Shown here piece after piece: positions 21,848 to 34,093 of a DNA stretch of 64,000 nt; position 1 is the first letter of the stretch; every line of letters begins with the position of its first letter. Source of the DNA: Massospora cicadina. Lineage: Eukaryota; Entomophthoromycota; Entomophthoromycetes; Entomophthorales; Entomophthoraceae. Made by a program: the position numbers and the translations under genes. Below the pieces are notes generated by a model. It saw only the letters and a list, made by a program, of their open reading frames with translations, did no database searches and was not told where the DNA came from. Location of the stretch: assembly GCA_022478985.1 (NCBI GenBank), contig JAKSZP010014446.1:186001-250000 (forward strand), written 5' to 3'.

Positions 21848-22984
21848 TGTTGGAGTTTTTCCCACATTTCCAAGCTTAATCAATTATTATATCTGTATAT
21901 CCAGTATGGGGTAGCCCAACTAGTGGATGTGGAAGTTTTAATTTCAGATGATAACTATTGTTCAGTGCAATAGCCATAATTAGTATTTATTAATCCGCCA
22001 GGAAGATCTTCTGGGTTGTTTAAGTCTTGTTAGGGATAAACTTGACAATAAATGAGTGATTATAATATGATTTTATTAATGATAATTTAATCACTTTGTA
22101 GAAGTAATAAAAGTCTATCACTAATTAACTAAGGGAATTACATGTTTTTATTTATGCGCTAACAATGCTTTATAGTGGCAACTAAAAGAGTAACAACTTA
22201 AGATAACGCGACCTGCTGCTAGTGTAAAAGTCCCATTACTTAAGCAGATAGCTAGCCTAGTTGGGGTTCTCCACTGGGTTATTTGATAATATGGGGACGC
22301 AATTTATTAATTAACCTGGAGATGGTCACATTGCTATATGGTGGAAGAACCTGACTAGCTCGTTGAGGAAGATCCTCATGTGTGGACCTAAAAAAGTCAA
22401 TCTATTGGCAACGGTTGCCATTTCCTCAGTAGGGCGTTAACAGGGATTGAGCGCCAAATTCCATATTAATTCCCTCGTTTTTATCTTAGAAAGGCTGTAT
22501 GAAATCAGAATAAAAATCTTTATATTTAACCTATTTCACAGTTCTTGTATTTCTTTACCTTGAGATTAGAGTGTGGAAGAAGCAGAACTCATTTGGTTAT
22601 TTATAGCTGTCATTATCTCTGCAAGCTCTTGCATTAATAGATAAAGAAAAAACCTCTGAACCTAAGAGTAGGCTAAGCTTCACTGACAAGAAGGAAACCC
22701 TCTAAACCTAGTTATATGTCAAGTCAAAAACAAATTCAACAAAAATGTAAAGAATCAGTAAAAATTTCACTAAGTTTAATAATATTTTCAAGGATTAGAA
22801 TAGCGTAGCACCAGTATAGCGTTGGAGACCATACTCCAGATAGTCTGTGAAGATTTAAGTAGGGTGATAGTCTTCATATTATTATTGATGTAATTAATTA
22901 TTATCACCAATTTATTACAACGAGCATATGAACCTGTGCAGTAAACTCAAGCGCTACATCGAGAAGTAATTAAAAAAAGTTTAC
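21848..22984 (+). repeat. 5' LTR of element F
   Basis: It starts TGTTGGAGTTTTTCCCAC and ends AAAAAAAGTTTAC next to the primer site. It aligns with the 3' LTR, including CCGCCAGG, GAGGAAGATCCTCATGTG, GCGTTGGAGACCATACTCC and ACCTGTGCAGTAAACTC. The start also matches the LTR starts of C and E. Confidence 0.9.
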
Positions 22985-22987
22985 TCT

Positions 22988-23004
22988 TTGTGCTCACTAT
23001 GGGG
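22988..23004 (+). promoter_or_regulatory. primer binding site, element F
   Basis: TTGTGCTCACTATGGGG, a diverged form of the C/E site TGGTGCTCACTACAGGGG, at the expected place after the LTR. Confidence 0.7.
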
Positions 23005-23099
23005 TAATTGAGTTTCAAAGCCAAAAGTAATAGAAATCATATAAGCATGATGTATATAACAGAACTCTAGAAGTTGTGGATGAAAAAGAAATTGTTAAC

Positions 23100-24300
23100 T
23101 AGAACGTGCTGAGCTCATCATAGCAAGCTAATTTCACTACTTTGGAGGAGCTTTGATAATAGTTGAGGAGGTAATTGTACAATTCAAAAAAGTTAATAAC
23201 TATATTTATGGGAAGGAAAACTCCTTGAATTGGAAAGAGACAAATCTAAAGAAACTAGTATATAGAAAGACTAAACAAGAAGCAGACAGAGAACGCTTCC
23301 ACTGGGTTCAGGGGGATATGGCGCAGATGTCAAAGTGCTTAGAAGAACTTGAAGATCACAATTGTGTTTGCACCCAGATGGATGCAAGCAGAGCTGATTA
23401 CAATATGCATAAAATTCAGTCAGGAAAGTAACAACCCAGAGAAACATGCCTGGATCAATTGCTGCTATTTTAGAGATAAGTGCCAAATACACATATATTG
23501 TTGATCAGTTTGCTGGGCAGGAATCCTCAACCAAAAGAGCGATGTAAGATTTTAGGAATATGCTGATATTGCCTGCATTTCATCAGGATAACGAACCAGC
23601 GTTTTTATGCATATTCAAAGTGATGATGTTTGGATATGGCGATTGACAGAAGGCAGTAACTTGATGTACTGCCTAGACACCAATTGTAAAAATATGGTGT
23701 TGCACCATCCTAACGGGGATAATTGGACATACAGCAATGCCAAAGAAGTCATAATGACTGTTATTTGTAATATGAAAATGTTTGACTGTAAACAGGAGCT
23801 TACATGTATTCAGTTTGGAAAAGATAAAATACTAGCAGCTTACACTGACTTTTTTATCAGGAATTGCAAAAGTAATATCAGAATTGATGCATACATCACA
23901 ATGAAATTGGCGCTTTGGATCTGAAGAGAATTGCACTGCATTATGGCTTTAGCGCTTGTAACCCAGACATCCACATTGCAGATAGTGGATCATCTTAAAA
24001 TATTATTAGCAACATTTAAAGCACCCAATCAAACCATCAAAGTTATTCAGAACAAAGCTCAGAATAAAGTGAAATTTTCTGAGCCCAAATAAAGAACAAC
24101 AGAATCGAGTCTTAAAAATCTAAGCCTGAAGAACTGAACTGAGTAGATAAAACTCAAATCAGTTACTATCAAATTTTTAAAACCTAGAAATTTTGTCTCT
24201 CAATATTGGGGCAAGAAACCTAAGGAACAAGTAAGTATAGTTTAGGTAAAAAAGACGGAAACTTTTCAAGATTTGAGTAAAGGACCAGAAGTATATATAG
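23100..24300 (+). pseudogene. gag, element F (decayed)
   Basis: The frame 23153-23431 is a coiled coil with many charged residues (VIVQFKKVNNYIYGKENSL and CLEELEDHNC). The frame 23607-23924 is capsid-like (YCLDTNCKNMVLHHPNGDNW, matching C: NCLDTDFQNLVLPHLEGDS). The zinc knuckle near 24190-24230 is destroyed: NFVSQYWGKKPKEQVSIV has Tyr where C has the last Cys. Non-functional. Confidence 0.75.
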
Positions 24301-24724
24301 GGAACAATCTAGCACCTCAAACAAACCTGTTCCCCTTGACATAATTAAAGATGACATTGATATTTCTGATTTATTTGAGGACAAAGACAGACCTGATCCG
24401 CTCTACAAGGTGGCTAATTTGGATGTAAATGTGATAACCCGAGCAAAAGCAAAGGTGATAGACACCAAAATCCTGAAAGAAAGTGCTCAGCCATATGCAT
24501 ATTGGCTAGTAAAGAGATCAGATTTTCCAAAAACACTGAAGAAATACTCAAAACAAGCTGTAGTTAATTTTTTTCTGTCAATTATGTGATCAAGGAATCT
24601 TTTCATGATTTATCTACACAATTTATTCATACTCTTAATTTAGTGAATAATGCCACGATTTACTCAGTAAACACCTTATTACAATAATTTGAGTACTTAT
24701 GTGGACATTATAGTCAATCATGTT

Positions 24725-25015
24725 AGAGTTGGGTGATAATTGACAGTGGAGCGCCCCATAGAACCATTTTAACCAAATTAATGCAATAAATGAAAATTTC
24801 GCCAGATTTAGAGCACTGGAAAGAGAATGGACCACAGGCTAAATACCACAATATCTTGTGAAGCATATAATGCATTATTACTTCAGTTTCTATCGTTGGT
24901 GGTATCAGCTTCCAACATAGTATTGGCAAGCGAAAAATTATATCATTCGTCAGGATGGAATTTGTATGAAAGTATGGTGTTAAGTATGATTTTGAGGAGA
25001 ATAAACTGAAAAATT
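24725..25015 (+). pseudogene. retropepsin-like aspartic protease, element F (catalytic triad kept)
   Basis: Translation from 24727 reads SWVIIDSGAPHRTILTKLM, with the catalytic DSG intact; downstream the frame 24827-25009 gives LLQFLSLVVSASNIVLASEKL, matching the second protease strand of C. Frameshifts and TAA stops lie in between, so it cannot be made. Confidence 0.7.
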
Positions 25016-25079
25016 TTGGGCAAACCCTGCCCTTGGTATGTCAGCAGAAGGAAAAATATCGCTGAAAATGAGGATTAAT

Positions 25080-26470
25080 CTTAAAAATTTAATTTACAAT
25101 GATGGTATCATTCCAATTAGTATAAGTTGTTAAGATGAAAAAGTAGGGAAATGCTGAAAGAAATTTATAAAAAACCATAGGATACCATTGTGGATGAAAA
25201 TGAACATCATTCCGGCAAAAAAGCAAGTAATAGTTAACATAGGGTTAACGTTAGAAATCTGGAACAATTATATGAATAAGTCGTCAGCCCTGGGATAAAA
25301 TGAATATAGAACCATGGGTAGCACTAGGGATTATAATGTCATGCCACACCAAAATAAGACTAATATTGGCCAATCTGGTGAAAACTAAATAAATTAGAAA
25401 AAATTAAGTCATCACCTTTGTGCATTTAACTCCAATGGAAGAAATAAAAGAATTCCATGACTTTGGAATGTAAACTGAAATGGAATTACTGTCAGATTCT
25501 GCCAAAAGCATCAATGTATTAGCCAATTGCAAGCATTTGGCTTAATAATCATAGTGACAGAAAGAAGAAGTGCTTCAATTATTTGAAGAATATTGGGTGT
25601 TATTTTCCCAGGGTGACTATGACCTTGGATGTGCTAAAAATGTGATCAATAAGCTTGACACAGGCGAATATCCACAAATATGAATGAGACCTGTTCACTA
25701 AAAAGGCTGCTGATGCAGTAATCAGCAAAAAATCAGTAAGTTGATTGAGCATGAGCTCCTTGTTCTATTGTTGTGTCTATGGGCAAGTCTGATCCTAATT
25801 CTAAGAGAGGATGGATCAAATTGTGTGGTGATAGATTGATGCTGATTTAATAAAATCACTAAAAGGATTCACATTCAATGCTAAAGATTACCAATGCACT
25901 TGATTGTCTAGGTGGAGCCAAGTTTTTTTGGCGATGGAATTTATATCAGGATATTATTAGATAGATATGTCAAAGCAGATCAAGAAAAGTGTGCGATAAT
26001 CGCTGCACAAGGAGTATAACAGTCAATGAGAATGCCTCAGGGATTTTGTAAATTGCCAGTGACAGTCAAGAGGGCAATGTACTCTATCCTGAGTAATCTA
26101 AAAAATTGTCTTGTGCATTGGTATACTTAGACAATATCAACATATTCAGCAGGACATTTACTAAACACCTGGAATATATAGAGAAAGTGTTCAAGCACCT
26201 ACCAATGGTGAATCTGATAATCAAGCTGAGAAAATGCCAATTATATCAAGAAGAGCTTGTGTATTTATGGTTTTTGATAAACTCCAGAACATTACAATCA
26301 CAACTTCAGAAGGATATGACCATTGACTGGATGTTGATCCTAAAGAGCATTCAGGATAAACAAATCTTTCTTAGGATGTCAGCTACTATTGCCAATTTTA
26401 GTTAGGATTTCACTGGAATTTCTAAACCAATACTTTATTTATCTAAGGATACAAGAGGTTTAATATGAAT
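25080..26470 (+). pseudogene. linker and reverse transcriptase, element F (decayed)
   Basis: A linker comparable to C and E lies at 25080-25560. The RT active-site frame 26106-26405 reads LVYLDNINIFSRTFTKHLEYIEKVFKHL, with YxDD changed to YLDN. This is followed by LRKCQLYQEELVYLWFLINS (matching KLKPSKC and LGFxIS of Gypsy RT). Upstream, GGAKFFWRWNLYQDI (around 25910) matches the LxGAxYFSKLDLxxGY block with losses. Confidence 0.8.
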
Positions 26471-26900
26471 TAGGAACCTAGGAATCATTTATGGCTCTAA
26501 GAAAATATCTGATGTCTTATCCTGCTCTAAAATTCTCAATTTTCAATCAAATTTTTCATTATACAGATTGATAGCTTTTATTGGAGATTGGCGCCATTTT
26601 TTCTTAAGTAGATGGTGACAGGGAAGAGCATCCAGTGGCTATGCGAGTAGAACTTTGACGCCAGTGAAAAAACTACACAGTTACAGAGTGTGATTGCCTT
26701 GCAGTAATAATGCCTGCAAGAAATTTTCAAAAATATAAATGGGACACGCTAAACGGTGTGACTGACCACTCATCTCTACGCTGGCTACATACTTTAAGGG
26801 ACCAGTATGGCGACTGGCCCTATGGGCTTCAAAATTGCAAACCTACTATTTGAAATTATACACCAAGCAGGAGCAGCACATAAGAATGCTGACATACTAT
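26470..26900 (+). pseudogene. RNase H domain, element F
   Basis: Translation of 26600-26900 yields GYASRTLTPVKKLHSYRV then NNACKKFSKI, and later GPVWRLALWASKLQTYYLKLYT with QEQHIRMLTYY. These match the RNase H and post-RNase H blocks of the family (ASRTLxPxExNYxVTE; LARWALxLQxY; GxxHxxADILS). Confidence 0.7.
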
Positions 26901-27089
26901 TGAAATAACCTGTTGTTAAAGTTGGATCCAATTAAGCTGATGAATAGTTCTAGCAAATGATTGAAAATATATTGGGGATGAGCCCTGAAAAGTTCAAACC
27001 TTTTTAAATGAAATTGATGGAGAATTATGAAGTAAAAATGACAGCAAATAATATTGATTGAGAAAATGGTATTTATTCCCTAGACCATC

Positions 27090-28135
27090 AGAACGATCAG
27101 AAATAATTCTGGCCAAGAACAGAGTCATAAGCCATAGTGGCCTAAGGAAAAATCGTGGACCATTTTCGCCAGTCATACTAATGGGAAATCAATCAACTAT
27201 GATGTTGCAGATTTTATGACCTTTTGCGTGGAATGTCAACTCCACAAGTAGTACAAATTTTGATATGATAATGGCTAGTGTGACCTGCGTTCACTTGGCA
27301 CATGGTGTCATTAGATGTTATGGGACCCTTGAGTGTTAGTACTAGGAGAGATAAGTACATCATAAATGTGATAGACCATCTGACTAAAGAGGTTGGGATA
27401 AAATCCTTGAGCAGAGTAGATTCTACAAGCACAGCAAGATCCATGCTGGACCAATTAGTGTACCAGAATTGATGCCTGCAAGTATTATTAAGTGACAACA
27501 GAACCAATTTTAAGTCCTACGTGATCCCAAGACCTAACAAACTATTTGGGATTGATGAGTTGTGTCCATTCTCTACCACCCAGAAACAATTGAAATGGTA
27601 AAAATAGTTAATGCAACTCTAGCTGCAACACTGAGAGAATTGGTAGCAGGGCAAATCTCCTCTTGAGGAACATTTTTTAGTTCAGTTACCTTTGCTACAG
27701 TATTAGCTACTATACAGTGACAGGGAAAACGCCATTTAAATGCTTATATGGACAAAGTGCCTTATTAGCGCCATTTTTATTCCACCATGGAACCTGCTTT
27801 GGGGATGAGTGTAGAGCAATACCTAACCCAATTGGTGACTATTATGTTAAAAAAGCAACACAGGCACTTGACAAAACATTGAAGAGAAAAATAAGAGTAA
27901 AAAATAAGGATACAAAGAACTGACCAGCGCTGCAAGAGTACCATGTGGAGATAGGGTAGCTTATTGCAATAATAATGGTTTTTAAAGAATAAATAAGTTG
28001 GACGCTCTACGGTCAGTTCCATCTGAGGTTATCACTGAGTTGGCAACAGATGCTTATACAATAAAGTACATTACCTATGGTCATATAGTGAACAGAATCC
28101 ATAACTAATACTTAAGGTATTGGATCTAAAAAGAT
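27090..28135 (+). pseudogene. integrase, element F (decayed)
   Basis: Translation gives AFTWHMVSLDVMGPLSVST then YIINVIDHLTKEVG (first catalytic Asp present), LQVLLSDNRTNFKSYVI (second catalytic Asp; the usual DNG is DNR), and near 27717 TGKTPFKCLYGQSALLAP, the standard post-core motif. The DDE Glu region is lost in frameshifts. C and E carry the same order. Confidence 0.85.
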
Positions 28136-28194
28136 ATAATAATTGCAGTTTTTCTATTGGTCCACTTACCATATTAGATCAAGTTTAAGTGTAT

Positions 28195-28325
28195 GGGTTA
28201 GGTCTTAAAAATGAGACTTCTGAACCATGATTTATGGTGATGTTCAAGAAATAAACCTCTGAAACAATATATAGTTAGAAAAAGGATGGACCTCTGAACC
28301 TCCTAATAAGTTAAGTCACATTCAA
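28195..28325 (+). repeat. imperfect tandem repeat after integrase, element F
   Basis: Three copies of a GACTTCTGAACCAT / AACCTCTGAAAC / GGACCTCTGAACC motif, 30-40 bases apart, with GTTAGGTC or GTTAAGTC nearby. Same array as in E and C. Two related copies lie in F's LTRs (about 32612 and 32658, and the 5' LTR equivalents at 22645-22700). Confidence 0.6.
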
Positions 28326-28559
28326 AAAGAGAAAAATTTATTAAAAAACATAGAAATATATCTATTTGAGGCAAGCCAACTAGGTGATGGACATCACCAA
28401 AAATGAGTAAGAAAGAAAACAATTGACATTAAACCTGAGCATTGTCAACTCTATCAAAGAAAGTTTTCCACCTCCAGATGAGGACTCAGATTTTTCTGGT
28501 TACATCATGGGTAGGATTTTCATGTTTTTAGAAATACTAACCGCCATTAGTTTCCTTTG

Positions 28560-28660
28560 GCTGGCACCCTGATAAAAGTGTAAAGAGCAGAAATCAAACC
28601 TTCAACCTTCATGTTGGTAGTCATATGCCCTAACAACTCGCCTTCCACCCCCTAAAACAT
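28560..28660 (-). repeat. tRNA-derived (SINE-like) fossil
   Basis: On the minus strand GCGAGTTGTTAGGGCAT resembles a D-arm/box A, CAACATGAAGGTTG an anticodon arm, and GGTTTGATTTC box B, spaced as in a tRNA. It interrupts the region following F integrase. Confidence 0.45.
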
Positions 28661-28729
28661 AAAAATATACAAAATATAAAAACAAAAATATATAATATCA
28701 ATTTTAATTTGCTGTCATAAAATAATCTT

Positions 28730-30617
28730 GTGGTGATCCCATCTATCATTGGAAGTATCAGTCTAATTTGAAACTGAATCCGCCATAGAAAGTTACAGGG
28801 AGAGAAGATCCATTTTCAATAAAAAACGGAGAGCCTAGCCTGTGTGAGTATAGGTAAAAAGAATTGGGGAAGCCAACCAAGAACATCCTATAAACTACAT
28901 GGCATCATATAAGGCTGACTTGAATTAACAGGATTTCCAGAAGTATTATCAATGATGATGCCCAAAATAGTCCTGGTATGGCATGGGACCATAGGGCTGC
29001 ACTTTATGGAGGCAACAGCAAGAAGGGGACGTTGAAATAATATGCTGATTAAATTCAAAGGAGGGACCTCTCATCAAAAGAATTTTAGTCAAGTTCCAAG
29101 AGGAGTGTCAGACGATTGTTTTGCTAAAGAAATACTGGGATCCCATTGGGTATACCAAAATACCATGAAAGAATCCATAGTCTGCATGGAATCGCCTTGC
29201 TGATAATATGTGCATAAGAACCACGTGGGGACAAATTCAGAAAGTACTGGTCTATGAACATCATACCTGCTTTAACAGTAAAATGATCGCTGGAATTGTG
29301 TTTACGCTTTGAGTATGGAGTTGAACTTACAAGGTCAGCAGGAGGGGATTGTGCCATCCATTTTAAATTTTCAATTCAGGTGTGATTCCTGACCCAGATG
29401 AAAATGCACCTGATATTGCGCAGCAACAGGGTCTCATCAGGTTGGATCCCCACCATTTCATTTTTAGTAGCATTTTTAAAAATTGTCATTCCCAATTTCC
29501 CCATGATTGGGGAAAATTGGATTAAGTAATGGATTAATCTGCTCTCCGTGAGTTGTTTTAAGCCATATCCCAATACTTTTGAGCACTTGCTTGGTACTGG
29601 GGAGTGGCAATTTTTTGTTGGGTATAATTACTGCAGAGTCTCCCTTAGATGCGACTGCTGAATTATCAATTCCATTTTCTTCATAGTCCAGAAGGATTAT
29701 ATTAATCTTTTTTTATTTCGTTTCCTTTGAGATTTTCTATAGTCTTTTTGTTGGGTTGAGCAACTTGCAAAAATTGAAGGATATGGCTCACAAAGGTTTT
29801 TGAGCTGAGAGAGGCAATAGTAGTGATGACCATGTGACAGCCACCATCATTACTGATACAAATGAGTGTTGACCCTCATCAGTTGGGGTGGTTTCTTAAA
29901 GGTTGCCATATTAGTTAAAAACTAATAAAATATTCAAATAATTTGGCGAAATTAAAGGTATACAAAAAAGTGTACATAAAAACCCAGCACTCTTCCATCA
30001 GCGGAGCACTGGGATTTATAGTTGAAGGGAAGTTAGGGACGGGGACTTAGGAGCACTTCTTACAACTGGATGCACAATTCTTCATAAAATTACAGGAATT
30101 TTAGCATCATAGCTCAGCTTGTACATTATGGGTGCCTCAATTTGCAGTTCATGTTGCCAATTTTTTCTTATAATGAAGTTTTAGCATGGCAGTCTATCTC
30201 ACAAATTTCTTGACAAAATTTTCTTTCTATTTGAGAGGATTATTGTCAGATTAGTTTCAGGGCTGATTTTCCTGTTGGGACTTCAATCTCAATCCACCTA
30301 AATTATGCCCAGAGTTTGTCATAGATTGAGACCATTTCTATTACATAGGCTTTTGCTGAATTAAATTTCCCAGCGAAGTTCTCCCCTTTGTTTTTTAACT
30401 TGTCATAACATTGAGTCGAGGGGCTTCAGCAGAAACCAACTGCTTGTCAAGGGTTTGCCCTAAATCTGACAATCTTTCCAATAGAAGAGCTTGGGTGACA
30501 TTCTCCCTTCTAAGATCAAAATGGGTGCTTCAACTGATTCAAGTTTGAGGGACATCCAGGCTCCTTACAAGGAGGATGCGTTTTCCTCAGAAATCTATCT
30601 TGCTGGATAATCTGGTC
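28730..30617. other. long 3' internal region of element F, unclassified
   Basis: Between the SINE-like relic and the polypurine tract F has about 1.9 kb for which C has only about 0.4 kb. Partly open frames exist on both strands. The best is on the minus strand, where 29573-29376 and 29357-29124 are in the same frame with a single stop between, and a coiled-coil-like trace lies further upstream (30560-30250). A hairpin with arms CCCAGCACTC and GAGCACTGGG lies at about 29985-30015. No domain is recognised; it may be an additional insertion or an extra gene. Confidence 0.4.
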
Positions 30618-30629
30618 AAGTGGGGGAAT
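30618..30629 (+). promoter_or_regulatory. polypurine tract, element F
   Basis: AAGTGGGGGAATT directly before the 3' LTR start at 30631. C has AAGTGGGAGGATG in the same place. Confidence 0.75.
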
Positions 30630-31119
30630 TTGTTTAAATTTTTGCTCATATTACCCAGATTGATCAAACTATCAAATATGCTTATCCACTAGTAGATGAG
30701 GCCTTTTAGTAGATGTAGGAGTTATTATTCTATATGATAATTATTATTATATGAAATATCTCCAATAAATATTAAGTAATCCGCCAGGTTTGATCTTTTG
30801 GATTGCTTAAGTCTTGTCAGTGATCATCCTTTGCCAAAAAACAAGTGATTATGCTATACTATCTAACTATTGATAATTTAATCATCTTTAAGGTATTTAA
30901 TCAGGGTTTGATGCTAATCAACTAAGGAAATTTTATGTAGTTTTTGAAGTGCTGAAAATGCTTCTAACAGAATCATTCAGGTTAAACTCTTAAAAGAACG
31001 TGACCTGATGCTAGTGGGTAAAGGTCTTATTAGTTAAGCAGTTTAATAGACTAATTGAGGTCCTTCTTTGGGGTAATTGATAATGTGGGTTTTCCATATA
31101 TTTTTTAACCTGTAGAAGG

Positions 31120-32280
31120 TGTAAATCCTGAGGAACGTCCTCTGGGCATCAATTAGGCCATTTCCCATTCCTGAGTAAGAAGGCACTGAAGAGGATGGCT
31201 GTACCCCTTATTGCTCAAGACAATCTCGCTCATGTGGTTGACAAGCGCTGGGTAACAGCCCTCCTATTTCAGATCTGGCTTCTGGTACCCACACTCTCCT
31301 TGGCAGAACTGCTACAAGGAATTATTGAAATCTGCGTGAAGTTCATCAAAATGAAATTGATTGTAACTAATTCAAGAGGTAATCAGCCTGATGCTCGGAT
31401 TTCAAATGGTCAAAAAGGTATGAAGACTGATCTATTGGCTGGAATGCCTGACAGTTGCAATTTGGTTAACAAAAAAATTGGAAAAAATTCCCCCCTCCCA
31501 AATTCATTGAGGATCACCCCCAGCGGGAAGAAAACAGCATCAGACACCATCAATAAGGCTTCAAAGCTTCCTGTTGACAAATCAGGCGTTGCGCCTGATG
31601 CAATGCCACTGACCAAATGAATGGCCCAGCAACTGAGCATGGGTGGGTTGGACATCCTGAACCCATTCCCAACCAAATGAGTCCACCCCTATGTGGGGTA
31701 GCCTTGGGGGATTCCAGCTGCCTTTCAGGCTAAACGCCATCGCACCAACTATCAGAAATGCAGTTGAGCCTCAGTTCAGATGTTCAAGGTCAAACCAACA
31801 GTGACTCAGCCTGCCACCAAAATCTGCAATGTTGGTTCCCAATAAATTATCTGTTCCCCATTCCTGAACAATTCGCCGGTTAGGTTGAGCTTGCAGGACC
31901 CAATCCTAGCTTGTTTCCCCTCTAAACCAACTTTTATTTAATCAGTCGCATTGCACTGAGAAAATTGTTGGTTGATTTTTCTTCCTTAAAATTCTTCATT
32001 AAAAAACCTTCCCCAAAATCTAGTTTTTATATGTTGAGAATTAAGCTGCCTTTTCCACTGATGGTCTCATACCCCTCAGGGCTAATGGCCTTGTTCATCT
32101 GGTACTTTATTTTGTGCCTGTACAAAATTCTGAATCATCAGCAGATATTGGTGGGATTCCTTTCTGGTTCCATATTCATCATATCAGCAGCAGTGCCTTG
32201 GGCATTCTAATTTGCCGTTTGGGTGCTCTGGCACCATAGCTGGCAGGCCAGTCCAATTCTTACTTTCTGTTCGCCTGACA
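31120..32280 (+). mobile_element. 1161-bp TG...CA insertion with 5-bp target duplication
   Basis: It starts TGTAAATCCTGAGG and ends TTCGCCTGACA. GAAGG flanks it at 31115-31119 and 32281-32285. Its interior is visibly GC-richer than the LTR it interrupts. I see no direct repeat between its two ends, so it is either a solo LTR of an otherwise unseen family or a very short non-autonomous unit. The terminal GCCTGACA is shared with the 5' LTR of element A. Orientation is assigned only from the ORF. Confidence 0.85.
31195..31620 (+). CDS. 141-codon ORF inside the 31120-32280 insertion, unknown
   Basis: This is the longest uninterrupted plus-strand frame in the left half of the window. The N-terminal third is hydrophobic (VTALLFQIWLLVPTLSLAEL, then QGIIEICVKFIKMKLIV), one or two possible membrane or amphipathic helices. 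The C-terminal half is polar and Lys/Pro/Ser-rich (NSPLPNSLRITPSGKK). I recognise no domain. It sits 75 bases inside the insertion. The minus strand is also open over part (31676-31410), which weakens the case, and LTRs can hold chance ORFs. It may be the remains of a gag-like frame. Confidence 0.35.
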   Translation: MAVPLIAQDNLAHVVDKRWVTALLFQIWLLVPTLSLAELLQGIIEICVKFIKMKLIVTNSRGNQPDARISNGQKGMKTDLLAGMPDSCNLVNKKIGKNSPLPNSLRITPSGKKTASDTINKASKLPVDKSGVAPDAMPLTK

Positions 32281-34093
32281 GAAGGTCACATTGCTAGCTG
32301 GTCGCATAACATGACTAGCTCATTGAGGAAGATCCTCATGTGTGTGACCTAAAAAAGCTAATCAATTGGCAACGGTTACAGTTTCCATAATATGGTGTTA
32401 ACAGGGATTGAGCACCTAATTCCCTATTAATTCACTTGTTTTTATCTTAGTAAAACTGTATGAAAAGAGAACAAAAAGCTTTATATATAACCTGTTTCAC
32501 AATTGTTGTATGTTTTTACTCTTGAGATTGGAGTGTGGAAGGAGAAGATCTCCTTTGGCTATTTATTACTGTCAAGATCTCTTCAGGATCCTGCATTAAT
32601 AAAAAAGAAAAGAACTTCTGAACCTAAGAGTAAGCTAAGTTTCACTGAGAAGAAGAGAACCTCTGAGTTTAGTAATATGTCAGGTTCCAATATAAAGTTT
32701 AACAAAAAGGTAAATGTTGGGGAAAAGCTTCCTCAGGGCAGCAATATCTTCAAGTATTAGAAGAGGCGGAGCTGGCGGAATAGGTGGAATAGTATGCAGA
32801 AGGCTCACGTACAGCAGTATAGCGTTGGAGACCATACTCCAGATAGGGTGTGAAGAATTAACTAGGGTTTTAGTATTCAAGTTATCACCAACTTAATTAA
32901 GTATTATCAACGTTTTGTTACAACACATATAAGAACCTGTGCAGTAAACTCAAGAGCTAAATTGAGCAGTAGTTCAAAAAAGTTTACATCCATTTTTTAA
33001 AGTGCCTAACCAAACAAAGCATGGATTTATGGAAAAACTGAGTATTTGCAATATGATGTCAATAATGAACTCAATACAATATAAAACCCAGCCTACTAAT
33101 CAAACGTGGGACAGACCAAAAAAGTGTATGACCATGGCAAGAGACCTTATGCAAAGTCCACAAATTACAAAATAACTAGACTCATGGTTTAAAACAAATT
33201 TTAATTTGATACACTTACTAAAATCATTTGTCTAACAATTTAAGCAAAGCACAATCCAAAAAAGAAAAAATCATTAAACTATAAATTCACTAACATTCAC
33301 CCCCTTAGCAAAACATAAAATTACCAAATAAACCAACTCTTATCTATGTCAGTCCCAAAAATAGTCATCATTGCATGACGTCACAGTATAATTATATTAT
33401 AAAGATGCAATAAAAAAATTTGTTAAACTCCTAGTAAAAGTCATATATTATGTCAAAAAAAATAAACTGATTAGAATTCTATGAAAGATATAGACCCAGG
33501 CAACGCTGGATTTTCACATTGTCTACAATAAAAACTATAAATAACTAGATCTTTTTTTAGTACTAGATGGTAATAACTAGATCTTTTAATATATTAAAAA
33601 CTCAAGTAATGCAGGGGGTTTCAGTTTTTCTTAATATAAAGTAATTTAGTTTATCTTATATTAAAATCAATTTATAGGGAAAAATGAATTTTGAAAGTGC
33701 TTTTAATACAAGATTTTAAAAACTTCTCCTTTAAAATTATGTAAGATAGTAAAAGTGTATAGGCTATACTTTAGTTTACACTATATGCGACACATCACTA
33801 GTTCAGCTTTCTGTTAGTGATGTTACTATTCACAACTAATTAAAATATGAATATATTATCGAATTGTTAGCTAGATGCTTATGGAAAATACAATCCCTGA
33901 GAAGCCAATCTAGAGTTCTAAAGAATAAAAAGCGCTAATACCTTAGTGATAAAGATCAGTCAAACGTCATTATTCAGGTAAGTGACAATAAGAGATTTAT
34001 TTTTTTCATTTTGTGACACAAAGCTTAGTACTATATTAGAGCTGTAAGGTTCAAAGGCTTCTTTTTTATTATATATGTCATATGTTTCTAAGA

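Larger units (their letters stand above)
21848..32988 (+). mobile_element. Element F: Ty3/Gypsy retrotransposon, lineage 1, with both LTRs
   Basis: The 5' LTR 21848-22984 and 3' LTR 30631-32988 (the latter cut by a 1161-bp insertion) flank primer site, gag, protease, linker, RT, RNase H, integrase, tandem repeats and an unusually long 3' region. Plus strand. The protease keeps an intact DSGA; RT has YLDN. The 5-bp flanks (GCAGT, TCCAT) do not match. Confidence 0.9.
30631..32988 (+). repeat. 3' LTR of element F, interrupted
   Basis: LTR parts 30631-31119 and 32286-32988 (the second GAAGG copy 32281-32285 is the duplication). Removing the insertion restores AACCTGTAGAAGGTCACATTG, which matches AACCTGGAGATGGTCACATTG in the 5' LTR. 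The end ...AAAAAAGTTTACA matches the 5' LTR end. Confidence 0.9.
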
